From the NCBI RefSeq assembly GCF_001613105.1, contig NZ_BDBS01000034.1, positions 1-64,000 on the forward strand: a DNA stretch of 64,000 nucleotides, given 5' to 3'. The notes below the pieces were generated by a model. That model did not search any database and was not told where the DNA came from. It worked only from the letters and a program-made list of their open reading frames with translations. The translations under genes and the position numbers were made by a program. Shown here piece by piece: positions 42,201-50,763 of this stretch (positions are counted from its first letter, which is position 1; every line of letters starts with the position of its first letter). The stretch is from Nocardia pseudobrasiliensis NBRC 108224. GTDB taxonomy: Bacteria > Actinomycetota > Actinomycetes > Mycobacteriales > Mycobacteriaceae.

Positions 42201-43157
42201 ATGCTGCAGTATGTGTTCCATCGCTTGTGGCAGTCCGCTGTCACCTTCGTTCTCGTCTCGCTGGTCGTCTTCGTCGGAGTCCGGGCGCTACCCGGTGATC
42301 CCGCCACCACGATGGCCGGCGAGCAGGCCGATCCCGCCGCCATCGCCGCGATGCGCGCCCAGCTGGGGTTGGACAAGTCGCTACCGGTGCAGTACCTCGA
42401 ATTCGTCAAGCACGCGGTCACCGGCGATTTCGGCCGTTCCATCCGCACCGGCACCCCCGTGCGGGACATGATCGGCACGACGCTGCCGGTGACGCTGCAG
42501 CTGGCGCTGTACGCCATGCTGGTCGCGGTGCTGGTCGGCGTGATCGGCGGTGTGGCCGCGGCGGTGTATCGCGGGCGCTGGCCGGAATGGCTGGCCAATG
42601 GTTTCTCGCTGGTCGGATTGTCGGTGCCGACGTTCTGGCTGGGCATTCTGGCGGTGCTGTATCTCTCGGTGGGACTGGGGCTGTTCCCGGCCTCGGGGTA
42701 TGTGTCCCCGTTCCAGGATCCGGTGCGCGGCATCTACTTCCTGACCCTGCCCGCGGTGATCCTCGGCGTGACCCACGCGGCGGTGGTGCAGCGGCAGACC
42801 CGCTCGTCGATGGTGGAGACGCTGACCGCCGACTTCGTGCGCACGGCACGGGCCAAGGGGCTCGGGCAGCGCGCGGTGATCCTGCGCTACGGGCTGCGCA
42901 ACAGCCTGATTGTGGTCACCACGGTCATCGGCCTGCAGCTCGGACTGCTCATCGCGGGCGCGGTGGTGACCGAGCGCATCTTCAGCCTGCCGGGTATCGG
43001 GAAGCTGACGCTGGATTCGGTGTTCACCCGCGACTATCCGGTGATCCAGGCCGTCGTGCTCGTGATCACCGCCTCGTACATCCTGATCAACCTGCTCGTC
43101 GACGTGCTGTACACGGTCATCGACCCGCGGGTGCGAGTGTCCGGGAGGGCGCAATGA
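42201..43157 (+). CDS. Dipeptide/oligopeptide ABC permease (DppB/GsiC-like)
   Basis: A 318-residue permease with six TM segments; the cytoplasmic coupling loop contains the permease motif RTARAKGLGQRAVILRYGLRNS (EAA-type). Matches DppB/GsiC. ATGA overlap with the second permease gene. Confidence 0.9.
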   Translation: MLQYVFHRLWQSAVTFVLVSLVVFVGVRALPGDPATTMAGEQADPAAIAAMRAQLGLDKSLPVQYLEFVKHAVTGDFGRSIRTGTPVRDMIGTTLPVTLQLALYAMLVAVLVGVIGGVAAAVYRGRWPEWLANGFSLVGLSVPTFWLGILAVLYLSVGLGLFPASGYVSPFQDPVRGIYFLTLPAVILGVTHAAVVQRQTRSSMVETLTADFVRTARAKGLGQRAVILRYGLRNSLIVVTTVIGLQLGLLIAGAVVTERIFSLPGIGKLTLDSVFTRDYPVIQAVVLVITASYILINLLVDVLYTVIDPRVRVSGRAQ

Positions 43158-44050
43158 CCGTCACCGATACGACCGTCACGGTCACCGAGGCCGTCACCAC
43201 CCCGCCGCCCGCGCAGGCCCGCGGCCGGATTCTGCGACATCTGCGGCGTAATCCGCTGGGGCTGCTGGGGGCGGTGCTGCTGGCGATCGTGATCCTCGTC
43301 GGGGTGTTCGCGCCGCTGCTGGCGCCCTACGCGCCCGCCGAGGTGCATTTCGCGACGCCGTTCCAGAAGCCTGGTACGACCGGATTCCTTTTGGGCACCG
43401 ATGATTTGGGTCGCGACATTCTGTCCCGGGTGCTCTACGGCACGCGCGCCTCGCTCGAGGTGGGTGTGCTGGCGGTGCTGTGCGCGGTGGTCGTCGGCGT
43501 ACCTTTGGGGCTGCTGGCCGGATACTGGCGGTGGCTGGACGCACTGGTATCGCGGGTGGCCGATGTGCTGCTGGCGTTTCCGTTCGTGATCCTCGCGGTC
43601 GGACTGGTCGCGATCTACGGCGCGGGTCTCGGCGAGGCCGCGATCGCGCTGGGCATCGCGCAGATTCCGGTGATGATGCGGGTGGTGCGCGCGGAGACGT
43701 TGCGGCTCAAGGAAACCGACTTCGTCCTGGCGGCGAGGACGATGAATGTGCCGTCGTGGCGGATCCTCGCCGGGCACATCCTGCCCAACGCGCTGGCGCC
43801 GATCATCGTGCAGGCCACCGTGATCATGCCGACGGCCGTGCTCGGTGAGGCGATCCTGTCGTTCCTCGGACTCGGTATCAAACCGCCCGCGCCGAGTCTC
43901 GGCATCATGCTCTCCGATGCGCAGCAGTATTTGTTGCGGACGGCGTGGCCGGGCATCTTCCCCGGCTTGGCGTTGCTGCTGATCTGCTTGGGATTCAACC
44001 TCTTCGGCGATGCGCTGCGTGATGCGCTCGACCCGAAGACGAGCCGGTGA
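43154..44050 (+). CDS. Dipeptide/oligopeptide ABC permease (DppC/GsiD-like)
   Basis: A 298-residue permease with about six TM segments and an N-terminal tail of about 40 residues rich in Thr and Pro. The GTDDLGRDILSRVLYG and RTMNVPSWRILAGHILPNAL segments are DppC-typical. The ATG at 43154 overlaps the stop of DppB (ATGA). Confidence 0.9.
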   Translation: MTVTDTTVTVTEAVTTPPPAQARGRILRHLRRNPLGLLGAVLLAIVILVGVFAPLLAPYAPAEVHFATPFQKPGTTGFLLGTDDLGRDILSRVLYGTRASLEVGVLAVLCAVVVGVPLGLLAGYWRWLDALVSRVADVLLAFPFVILAVGLVAIYGAGLGEAAIALGIAQIPVMMRVVRAETLRLKETDFVLAARTMNVPSWRILAGHILPNALAPIIVQATVIMPTAVLGEAILSFLGLGIKPPAPSLGIMLSDAQQYLLRTAWPGIFPGLALLLICLGFNLFGDALRDALDPKTSR

Positions 44051-44061
44051 AGGAGCTGGCA

Positions 44062-46590
44062 ATGACCGAACCACTCGTGGCGATCAGCGATCTGCGGATC
44101 TCCTACGGCGCGGCGACGGCGGTCCACGGCGTGGACCTGGTCATCGCGCCGGGCGAGCGGGTCGCGGTGGTGGGCGCCTCCGGATCCGGTAAATCGACAC
44201 TGGCCCATGCCATTATCGGTCTGCTGCCCGGCGCGGGCCGGGTGACCGGCGGCAGTATCCGCTGGCGCGGTGAGGACATCACCCACGCCGCGGAGAAGCG
44301 GCTGCGGCGGCTGCGCGGCAAGGAAATCGGCCTGGTTCCGCAGGATCCGATGTCCAACCTCAATCCCGTCTCGCGAATCGGCCGCCAGGTCTCGGAAACC
44401 CTGCTGGCACACGGTATTTGCACGCGAGGCGAGGCCCGGAACCGAGCGATCGAACTCCTGGGCGAGGCAGGCCTGCCCGACCCCGCCCGCCGCGCCCGCC
44501 AGTACCCCCACGAATTCTCCGGCGGCATGCGCCAGCGCGCCCTGATCGCCATCGGCCTGGCCTGCCGACCCGACCTCCTGATCGCCGACGAGCCCACCTC
44601 GGCCCTGGACGTAACCGTCCAACGCCAAATCCTCGACCACCTCGACAAACTCACCCGAGACCTCGGCACGGCCCTGCTCCTGGTAACCCACGACCTCGGC
44701 CTCGCCGCCGAACGCGCCGACCGCGTAATCGTGATGTCCGAGGGCCGAATAGTCGAAACCGGCCCCGCCCGAGACGTCCTGACCAACCCCCAACACGACT
44801 ACACCAAGCGCCTGGTCGCCGCCGCCCCCGCCCGAGTCGTCCCCCTGATCGCGGAAGCGATCCTCGACGAGCAGACCCCCGAAGCCGCCGCCATCGAAAC
44901 CAACGGCGCTGCGAAAACGTCCGCAACCAATGGTGCGCCAAAGTCGGCCGCAGCCGAAACCAACGGCGCGGCAAAGGCTTCGAAGACCGCAAAGCCCACT
45001 CCGACGGAGATTTCCGCCCAGCCGGAAGAGACCGCCCCGGCCGAGGCTTCCGCCCGGGCCGACGGTACTCAGGCCGAAGCGGCTGCCACGGTTGAAAAGT
45101 CCGCTCCGGCGGAGAAGTCCACTCGAGCTGATGGTTCCGCCTCGGCCGAAGAGTCCGCTCCGGTGGAGAAGTCCGCTCACGCCGATGGTTCCGCCACGGC
45201 TGAGGAATCTGCCTCGACCGACAGTTCCGTCAAGGCGGAGGAGGCTGCCTCAACCGAAAAGTCCGCTGCGGTGGAGGATTCCGCTCAGGTCGAGAGGGCT
45301 CCCGCGGTCGGAGGGGCTACGTCGGATGACGGCTCTGCTGCTGTGGCGGAGGCCGTTTCGGGTGAAGAGGGCGCTCGAGCTGAGGGTTCCGCTTCAGACG
45401 AGAGGTCTCCCTCCACCGAAGGTTCTGCCCAAGCGGAAGAGGCTGCAGCGGCTGAAGGCTCTGTCTCGGACGAGGGCGCTTCCGCCGCTGATGGTTCGGG
45501 TCAGGTCGAGGAGGTTGTCTCGGCCGGAGAGTCCGCTCCGGTGGAGAAGTCTGCCCAGGCCGATGGGTCCGCCACAGCCGAAGGGTCTACGTCGGCTGAT
45601 GGCTCTGTTCCGGCAGGGGAGGTCGCCTCAGCTGAAGAAGGTGCTCGCGCCGCGAGTTCTGCCCCCGCCGAGAAGTCTTCCTCGACCGACGGGCCTACCC
45701 CGGACGAGGGGACCGCTTCGGTGGGATCCATCAAGGCTGAGGGAGTTGCCTTGGGTGATGGTTCTGCGCAGCTCGAGGGTGTGGCGGTGCTGGAGGTTGC
45801 GCATCTGTGTAAGGAGTACAAGATTCGGGGGCGGGGTGGGGTTTTGCGGGCGGTGGATGATGTGTCGTTCACTATTGGGCGGGGGCGGACTACGGCGATT
45901 GTGGGGGAGTCGGGGTCGGGGAAGACGACTACGGCTCGGATGATTTTGGGGCTGGTGGCCGCTACCTCCGGGACGATTCGGTTGGATGGGCAGGAGGCTG
46001 TCGGGTTGCGGGGAGCGCGGTTGCGGGCGGCTCGGTTGGCCATGCAGCCGGTTTTCCAGGATCCGTATTCGTCGTTGGATCCGATGTGGACCGTGGAGCG
46101 GTTGATCGCGGAGCCCTTGCGGGCCTTCGGCATCGGTGATCGGGAGACGCGGCGGGCTCGGGTGGCCGAACTGCTCGAGCGGGTGGCGCTCCCGGCCTCG
46201 GTGACCCATCGCTATCCCAACGAGCTGTCCGGCGGTCAGCGTCAGCGCGTGGCCATTGCCCGGGCGTTGGCCATCGAACCCCGGCTGGTCGTCTGCGACG
46301 AGGCCGTCTCGGCGCTCGACGTCCTGGTTCAGAAGCAGATCCTGACCCTGCTGTCCGATCTGCAGACCCGCCTGGGCGTCAGCTACCTGTTCATCTCCCA
46401 CGACCTGGCCGTCGTCCAGGCCCTGGCCCACGACGTGGTGGTCATGCGTGAGGGCAAGGTTGTGGAACAGGGCCCGGTGGACAAGGTTCTGAAGTCCCCG
46501 AGCGATCCGTACACCCGACGTCTCCTGGACGCGATTCCGGGCGCGGGAGTCTTCGGGGCGGAGGAGATTCGGGAAACGGTGAACGCCTAG
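44062..46590 (+). CDS. Fused double ATP-binding ABC protein (GsiA-like) with hexapeptide-repeat linker
   Basis: An 842-residue protein joining two oligopeptide-transporter ATPases. Cassette 1: Walker A GASGSGKS (residues 38-45), signature FSGGMRQRA, Walker B LLIADEP. Cassette 2: Walker A GESGSGKT (615-622), signature LSGGQRQRV, Walker B LVVCDEA. Both look competent. E. coli GsiA is also a fused pair, but this linker is far longer: about residues 262-573. Most of it (about 317-556) is an uninterrupted run of hexapeptides with a small, acidic-Ala-Ser consensus. The ATG at 44062 (AAGGAG before it) is preferred over the GTG at 44047. Last gene of the importer operon. Confidence 0.88.
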   Translation: MTEPLVAISDLRISYGAATAVHGVDLVIAPGERVAVVGASGSGKSTLAHAIIGLLPGAGRVTGGSIRWRGEDITHAAEKRLRRLRGKEIGLVPQDPMSNLNPVSRIGRQVSETLLAHGICTRGEARNRAIELLGEAGLPDPARRARQYPHEFSGGMRQRALIAIGLACRPDLLIADEPTSALDVTVQRQILDHLDKLTRDLGTALLLVTHDLGLAAERADRVIVMSEGRIVETGPARDVLTNPQHDYTKRLVAAAPARVVPLIAEAILDEQTPEAAAIETNGAAKTSATNGAPKSAAAETNGAAKASKTAKPTPTEISAQPEETAPAEASARADGTQAEAAATVEKSAPAEKSTRADGSASAEESAPVEKSAHADGSATAEESASTDSSVKAEEAASTEKSAAVEDSAQVERAPAVGGATSDDGSAAVAEAVSGEEGARAEGSASDERSPSTEGSAQAEEAAAAEGSVSDEGASAADGSGQVEEVVSAGESAPVEKSAQADGSATAEGSTSADGSVPAGEVASAEEGARAASSAPAEKSSSTDGPTPDEGTASVGSIKAEGVALGDGSAQLEGVAVLEVAHLCKEYKIRGRGGVLRAVDDVSFTIGRGRTTAIVGESGSGKTTTARMILGLVAATSGTIRLDGQEAVGLRGARLRAARLAMQPVFQDPYSSLDPMWTVERLIAEPLRAFGIGDRETRRARVAELLERVALPASVTHRYPNELSGGQRQRVAIARALAIEPRLVVCDEAVSALDVLVQKQILTLLSDLQTRLGVSYLFISHDLAVVQALAHDVVVMREGKVVEQGPVDKVLKSPSDPYTRRLLDAIPGAGVFGAEEIRETVNA
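45010..45729 (+). repeat. About 40 tandem 18-bp units encoding acidic hexapeptides
   Basis: In the coding frame the DNA reads as about 40 consecutive imperfect 18-bp units encoding x-S/T-A-x-A/V-E/D (examples: KSAPVE, GSATAE, ESASTD). One unit early in the array is a residue short. The units are diverged from each other at the nucleotide level, so it is an old array, not a recent slippage. Confidence 0.8.
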
Positions 46591-46593
46591 CCG

Positions 46594-47366
46594 CTACTCG
46601 TCGAAGATCGCCACCGCCCGGGTCCAGCCCGCGGAGGCGGCGTGGATTTTGACCGGGAAGCAGGCTATTTGGAAGCCGGTCGCGGGGAGGGACTCCAGGT
46701 TGTGGAGTTTCTCCAGGTGGCAGTAGCCGATGTCGCGACCGGCTCGGTGACCCTCCCAGATGATCGAGGGGTCGTGGTCGCGGGCGTAGCGGGCGGCGGT
46801 GTGGACGAAGGGGCGTCCCAGCTCCAGGCGTCGGTGCCGGTGAGGCGGATGCCCTGTTCCAGGAGGTGCAGGGTGGCCGCGCGGCCCATGCCGCAGCCGG
46901 AGGAGACGTAATCGGCTGTGCCGTAGCGGGTTCCGGCGGCGGTGTTGACGACGACGATCTCGAGTGGGCTTAGCCGGTGGCCGATGCGATCCAGTTCGGC
47001 GGCGACATCCTCGGCGGTGACCACATAGCCGTCGTCGAAGTGGCGGAAATCCAGCTTCACCGCGGGCTGTAGGCACCATTCCAGCGGCACCTCATCGATG
47101 GTGATGGCCCGCGCACCGCCATCCATGGTGGCCGAATAGTGGTAGGGCGCATCGAGATGTGTGCCGTTGTGCGTGGAGATCCGCACGCGCTCGACGGCCC
47201 AGCCCTCGCCGTCGGGCAGATCCGATGCGGTGGCCCCGGGAAAGAATCCGAGCACATCCTGGACGGTATCGGCGTGGCCGTAATAGTCGATCTCGGGTAG
47301 CAGCCCGGGCGGATCCGAGGCGATGCCCGCCTGTAGCGGTACGGAGATGTCCACCAGCCTGCGCAC
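46594..47366 (-). pseudogene. Cyclase family protein (kynurenine-formamidase-like), frameshifted
   Basis: Read as one gene it would encode about 257 residues of the cyclase/formamidase family, with metal motif H-N-G-T-H-x-D-A-P (HNGTHLDAP, residues near 68-76). Frame 1 runs from the GTG at 47366 (GGAAGGGAG before it) to GTDAWSWDAP; after that the family continuation (FVHTAARYARDHD, WEGHRAGRDIGYCHLEKLHNLE) is in the next frame to the stop at 46594. A single missing T or A in the GGGGCG-AAGG run at about 46808-46814 would restore it. A sequencing error or a real lesion is possible. It is the last gene of the nine-gene operon, 37 bp after MaoC. Confidence 0.75.
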
Positions 47367-47403
47367 GATCGCTCCCTTCCTCGGCGAACCCCCCGATTCG
47401 AAT

Positions 47404-47907
47404 CTAACCGGAATCGGTTGCGCTGGTACGGCACCGCACCAGGAACGATCGTTCGAAGGTGATGACCGTTTCGCCCGAGGATTTCGCGCCGGTGGTCTCG
47501 ACCGTCACGATGCCCTGGGTCGGTCGCGACCGCGAGCGGCGTTTGGTGAGGATGCGGGAGGTGGCGTAGAGGGTGTCGCCGACGAAGACCGGTTCGGCGA
47601 GCCGGACCCGGTCCCAGCCGAGATTGGCCACGGCGCGGGCGGACAGGGCCTGCACGGTCATACCGCCGATGAGCGCCAGGGTGATGGAGCTGTTGACCAG
47701 CACGCGGCCGTATTCGGAAGCGGCGCCGTAGGTTTCGTCGAAATGCAGGGGATGCTGATTCATCAGCAGCAGGGTCAGCCAGGTGTTGTCGGTTTCGGAG
47801 ACGGTGCGTCCGGGCCAGTGCTTGATGACCATGCCGGGTTCGAAGTCCTCGTAATCGCCACCGTGCTCCTCGACGTATTCGTTGTCGCCGACGCGTCGCA
47901 GGGTCAT
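47404..47907 (-). CDS. MaoC-like (R)-specific enoyl-CoA hydratase
   Basis: A 167-residue hot-dog-fold hydratase. The N-terminal half has the NTWLTLLLMNQHPLHFDETYG segment with an Asn/His and an Asp of the active-site area, and a GDTLYATSRILTKR strand of the hot-dog sheet. The family includes mesaconyl-CoA hydratases acting after CitE-like lyases, which fits the CitE-like gene three positions upstream in this operon. ATG overlaps the preceding stop (ATGA). Confidence 0.8.
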   Translation of the reverse strand: MTLRRVGDNEYVEEHGGDYEDFEPGMVIKHWPGRTVSETDNTWLTLLLMNQHPLHFDETYGAASEYGRVLVNSSITLALIGGMTVQALSARAVANLGWDRVRLAEPVFVGDTLYATSRILTKRRSRSRPTQGIVTVETTGAKSSGETVITFERSFLVRCRTSATDSG

Positions 47908-48857
47908 CGCCGAAACTCCTCGTAGATGGCCGCCGCGGCGGCGGTGTCCTCGATGGCCGCGCCGACGCCGCGAAAGACCGTGGTGCGGCCGTCGGGGCGG
48001 GCGGGCAGCGCGCCCAGTTCGTGCAGATCGTCGAGCGTGAGGAAACCCTGGGCGAGCGCTGCTCGGATCTCACCCGCCTCTTCCCTTGCCGCGGAACGGG
48101 TTTCGACCGCGACGAAGGCGGATTTCAGTAATCCGGGATCGAATTCGAGCGCATCCTCGTGAATGCCGCCGATCGCATTGAGATGCGCACCGGGCGCGAC
48201 CCAATCGGCCTCGACCAGCGGCGTGCGATCACCGGTCGCGGTGGTCGTGCAGATCACCTCGGCATCGTGCACGGCATCGAAGACGCTGTCGCACACGATG
48301 ATCCGACCGGGCGCGCCGGGCTCCTGCCGGACGCGCCGCGCGAAGACCTCTGCCCGCTCTCGCGTCCGAGACCAGATGCGCACCGAATGTACCGGCCGCA
48401 CAACCGATATCGCCCGCAATAGCGCACCCGCCTGCACCCCCGCGCCGACCAGTGCGAGATCACCCGCGTCCGGCCGCGCGCACATCCGCGTGGCCAGAGC
48501 CGCCACCGCACCCGTCCGCACCGCCGTCAACTCGGCGCCGTCGAGCAGCGCGAGGATGCGCCCGGACTCCAGTTCGGTCAGGACCACGACGCCGTGAATG
48601 AGCGGCAGCCCCCGCCCCGCATTTGCGGGGGTGAGCGTGGTGACCTTCACCGCGGCGAGTTTGCGCGCACTCCACGCGGCCGGACTGACCAGCAGCTCGG
48701 ACATGGTCGAATCATGCTGTACCAGAGTGCGTTCCGGGGATACTGCCCGCCCGGCGGACAGGTCGGCGAAGGCGTCGCCGAGCGTATCGATGACCGCCCG
48801 CAGCACCTCCGCACCGCCCATCCGCGCGGCGTCGATCATCGGCGCCACGCCGCTCAC
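47904..48857 (-). CDS. Ornithine cyclodeaminase family protein
   Basis: A 317-residue NAD(P)-dependent protein of the ornithine-cyclodeaminase/mu-crystallin family (AVRTGAVAALATR and GAGVQAGALLRA, the Rossmann glycine motif). Members deaminate ornithine, reduce cyclic imines or make amino acids such as 2,3-diaminopropionate. Its role here is unknown; reductive amination or dehydrogenation of an intermediate is plausible. The GTG start (48857) overlaps the aldolase stop by 4 bp. Confidence 0.82.
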   Translation of the reverse strand: MSGVAPMIDAARMGGAEVLRAVIDTLGDAFADLSAGRAVSPERTLVQHDSTMSELLVSPAAWSARKLAAVKVTTLTPANAGRGLPLIHGVVVLTELESGRILALLDGAELTAVRTGAVAALATRMCARPDAGDLALVGAGVQAGALLRAISVVRPVHSVRIWSRTRERAEVFARRVRQEPGAPGRIIVCDSVFDAVHDAEVICTTTATGDRTPLVEADWVAPGAHLNAIGGIHEDALEFDPGLLKSAFVAVETRSAAREEAGEIRAALAQGFLTLDDLHELGALPARPDGRTTVFRGVGAAIEDTAAAAAIYEEFRR

Positions 48858-49870
48858 ACCCGCACCTCCCCGCGCGCGCTCAACTCCGCGACCACATCGA
48901 CGATGAGATCCTCCTGCCCCGCGATCGCCTGCCGCCGGCCGAGTTCGAAGAACACATCGCGCGGATCCACCCCGGCCCGCCCCGCCAGATCCAGCACCGG
49001 ATTCTTGAAACCCGAGAACACCCCGGCCAATCCGCTCACGATGCTCAGCGAATTGGTGATCGGCGGCGCGGGCATGAGCGTCCGCTCGGCGAGGTCGGCG
49101 GCGTCGAGCAGGCCGTACAGATCGATCCCGGTATCGAACCCCATCCGCTCCAGCACCGGCACCAGCACCTCGAGCTGAGTATTGCCCGCACCCGCGCCGA
49201 ATCCGCGCGCGCAGCCGTCGATGATGCCCGCCCCGGCCTGCGCGGCCGCCAGCGAATTCGCCACGGCCATACCGAGATTGTTGTGCCCGTGGAAGATCAC
49301 CGGCACCTCGACCGCCGCGGCGATCGCCGCAATGCGCGCGGTGACGTCCGGGGGCAGGAAATGCCCCGCGGAGTCCAGGATGCCGACCGCCCGCGCCCCG
49401 TACTCGACCAGCCGCGCACACTGCTCGGCCAGCTCCTGCGGGGTGGCCATATGGCTCATCAGCAGCACCCCGTGCGCCTCGGCGCCCGCCTCGCGCAGGA
49501 AGCCCAGATGCCGTTCGGCCAGCGTCACCTCGGTGCAGTGCGTACCGATCCGCACCACATCGGCCCCGTGCGACAGGGCGCGACGCAGATCGGCGGTGGT
49601 GCCCCAGCCGGGCAGCATGAATACGCCCATTCGACTGTGCGACAACGCCTCCCGCACCGTCGACAGCATGACGTCGTCGGTGAGGGCGGCCCGCCCGACC
49701 TGCAGCGAGGAGGCGCCGAGGCCGTTGCCGTGCCCGACCTCCACGACCGGGATGCCCGCTCGATCGCAGGCGGCCGCGTATGCGCGCAACTGTTCGACGC
49801 CGAGCTGATGGCGTACGGCGTGATGGCCGTCGCGCAGCGTGGGATCGTGGATGAGTACCTTCGTCGTCAT
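48854..49870 (-). CDS. 4-Hydroxy-2-oxovalerate aldolase-like enzyme
   Basis: A 338-residue DRE-TIM aldolase. DPTLRDG (residues 9-15) with the metal Asp, and H194 and H196 in HGHNNLG, match the class II 4-hydroxy-2-oxo-acid aldolases (BphI/DmpG/MhpE). It cleaves, or in reverse makes, 4-hydroxy-2-oxo acids from pyruvate or 2-oxo acids and an aldehyde. Paired with the acylating aldehyde dehydrogenase downstream in the operon order, with the usual channel-type partnership. ATG overlaps the dehydrogenase stop (ATGA). Within this operon the biosynthetic direction is more likely than catabolism (inference). Confidence 0.88.
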   Translation of the reverse strand: MTTKVLIHDPTLRDGHHAVRHQLGVEQLRAYAAACDRAGIPVVEVGHGNGLGASSLQVGRAALTDDVMLSTVREALSHSRMGVFMLPGWGTTADLRRALSHGADVVRIGTHCTEVTLAERHLGFLREAGAEAHGVLLMSHMATPQELAEQCARLVEYGARAVGILDSAGHFLPPDVTARIAAIAAAVEVPVIFHGHNNLGMAVANSLAAAQAGAGIIDGCARGFGAGAGNTQLEVLVPVLERMGFDTGIDLYGLLDAADLAERTLMPAPPITNSLSIVSGLAGVFSGFKNPVLDLAGRAGVDPRDVFFELGRRQAIAGQEDLIVDVVAELSARGEVRV

Positions 49871-50763
49871 TGCCCCACCCTGGTCATGGCGGCCGAATCC
49901 CGGCTGGCCGCATACTGTTCGGCGACCAGAACGGCCGCGGCGTTGATGATGTCCAGATTCCCCGCGTGCCGGGGCATCACCGCGCTGGTGGCGATCACCT
50001 CGGCCGAGATCGACACTCGCGTATCGGCGACCGTGCACGCGGTGATCGCGTAACCGGGCGCGAAGGCCCGCACCTCCTCGGCGGCCCGGGTGACGACGGC
50101 GTACACGCTCTCGGTGGTCGCGCCCTCGACCTCCGCGGAGATCGCCACCCGGAAGGTCGCGGGCGGTACCGCCGGGCTGATGTTGATGATCGCCTTGGTG
50201 TCGCGCACCCCGCTGAAGACGCTGAGCGCCTGCTGGGTGGTCTGGACGAATTCGTCCAGATTCAGCCGGGTCGCGCGCCCGGCGATAGTGCTGGCGACGG
50301 TCGTGACGACCTCGATGTAACGGGTCGGAAAGGCCCGCGCGAGCGCGTGCACGAGGGGCACCGACGCCTGACCGCCGCAGCTGATCAGGCTGATATCGCG
50401 CTGTTCCGGCACCCGGGTGCCGGTGACCGTCGGCACCACCATGTGCCCGATCTTGCTGGGCGTCAGATCGATCAGCAGCGTGTCCAGCGGTTCCAGGCGA
50501 CGCCAGTGTTCGAGATGGGAGTGCGCGTTGGTGGCGTCGAAGACGACGTCGAACGGGCGGGGCGCCGCCAGGATCGCGTCGATGCCGTCGGAGCTGACCG
50601 GATAGCCGAGCTCGCTGGCGTGGCGCACCCCCGCCGACAGCGGATTACGCCCGGCCACCAATTCGCAGTGCAGCAGCGCCGATCGGTGAATCTTGTCGAC
50701 CAGATCCATCCCGATCATGCCGGTGCCGATGACGGCGACCCGCAGGGGTTCGGTGATGATCAT
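49867..50763 (-). CDS. Acylating aldehyde dehydrogenase (acetaldehyde dehydrogenase-like)
   Basis: A 298-residue NAD-dependent, CoA-acylating aldehyde dehydrogenase (BphJ/DmpF/MhpF family). Rossmann motif GTGMIG (residues 13-18) and catalytic C129 in ISCGGQASVP. It differs from typical catabolic members in the cofactor region (GTGMIGMD in place of the usual GSGNIGTD), so the acyl-CoA accepted may be unusual, as for NikA of nikkomycin biosynthesis. The start overlaps the CitE-like stop (ATGA). Works with the aldolase next to it. Confidence 0.86.
   Translation of the reverse strand: MIITEPLRVAVIGTGMIGMDLVDKIHRSALLHCELVAGRNPLSAGVRHASELGYPVSSDGIDAILAAPRPFDVVFDATNAHSHLEHWRRLEPLDTLLIDLTPSKIGHMVVPTVTGTRVPEQRDISLISCGGQASVPLVHALARAFPTRYIEVVTTVASTIAGRATRLNLDEFVQTTQQALSVFSGVRDTKAIINISPAVPPATFRVAISAEVEGATTESVYAVVTRAAEEVRAFAPGYAITACTVADTRVSISAEVIATSAVMPRHAGNLDIINAAAVLVAEQYAASRDSAAMTRVGQ

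Noticed and set aside
43615..45180. Long minus-strand open frame with Leu/Gly/Arg-rich repeated segments, resembling a repeat protein
   Set aside because: It is the reverse reading of the fused ATPase and its 18-bp repeat array. The repeats appear in all frames of such an array; there is no ribosome site and no family signature.
45010..45729. Tandem repeat as a CRISPR or satellite array
   Set aside because: Units are in frame, diverged and lie inside an intact ATPase gene; no constant repeat and no unique spacers.
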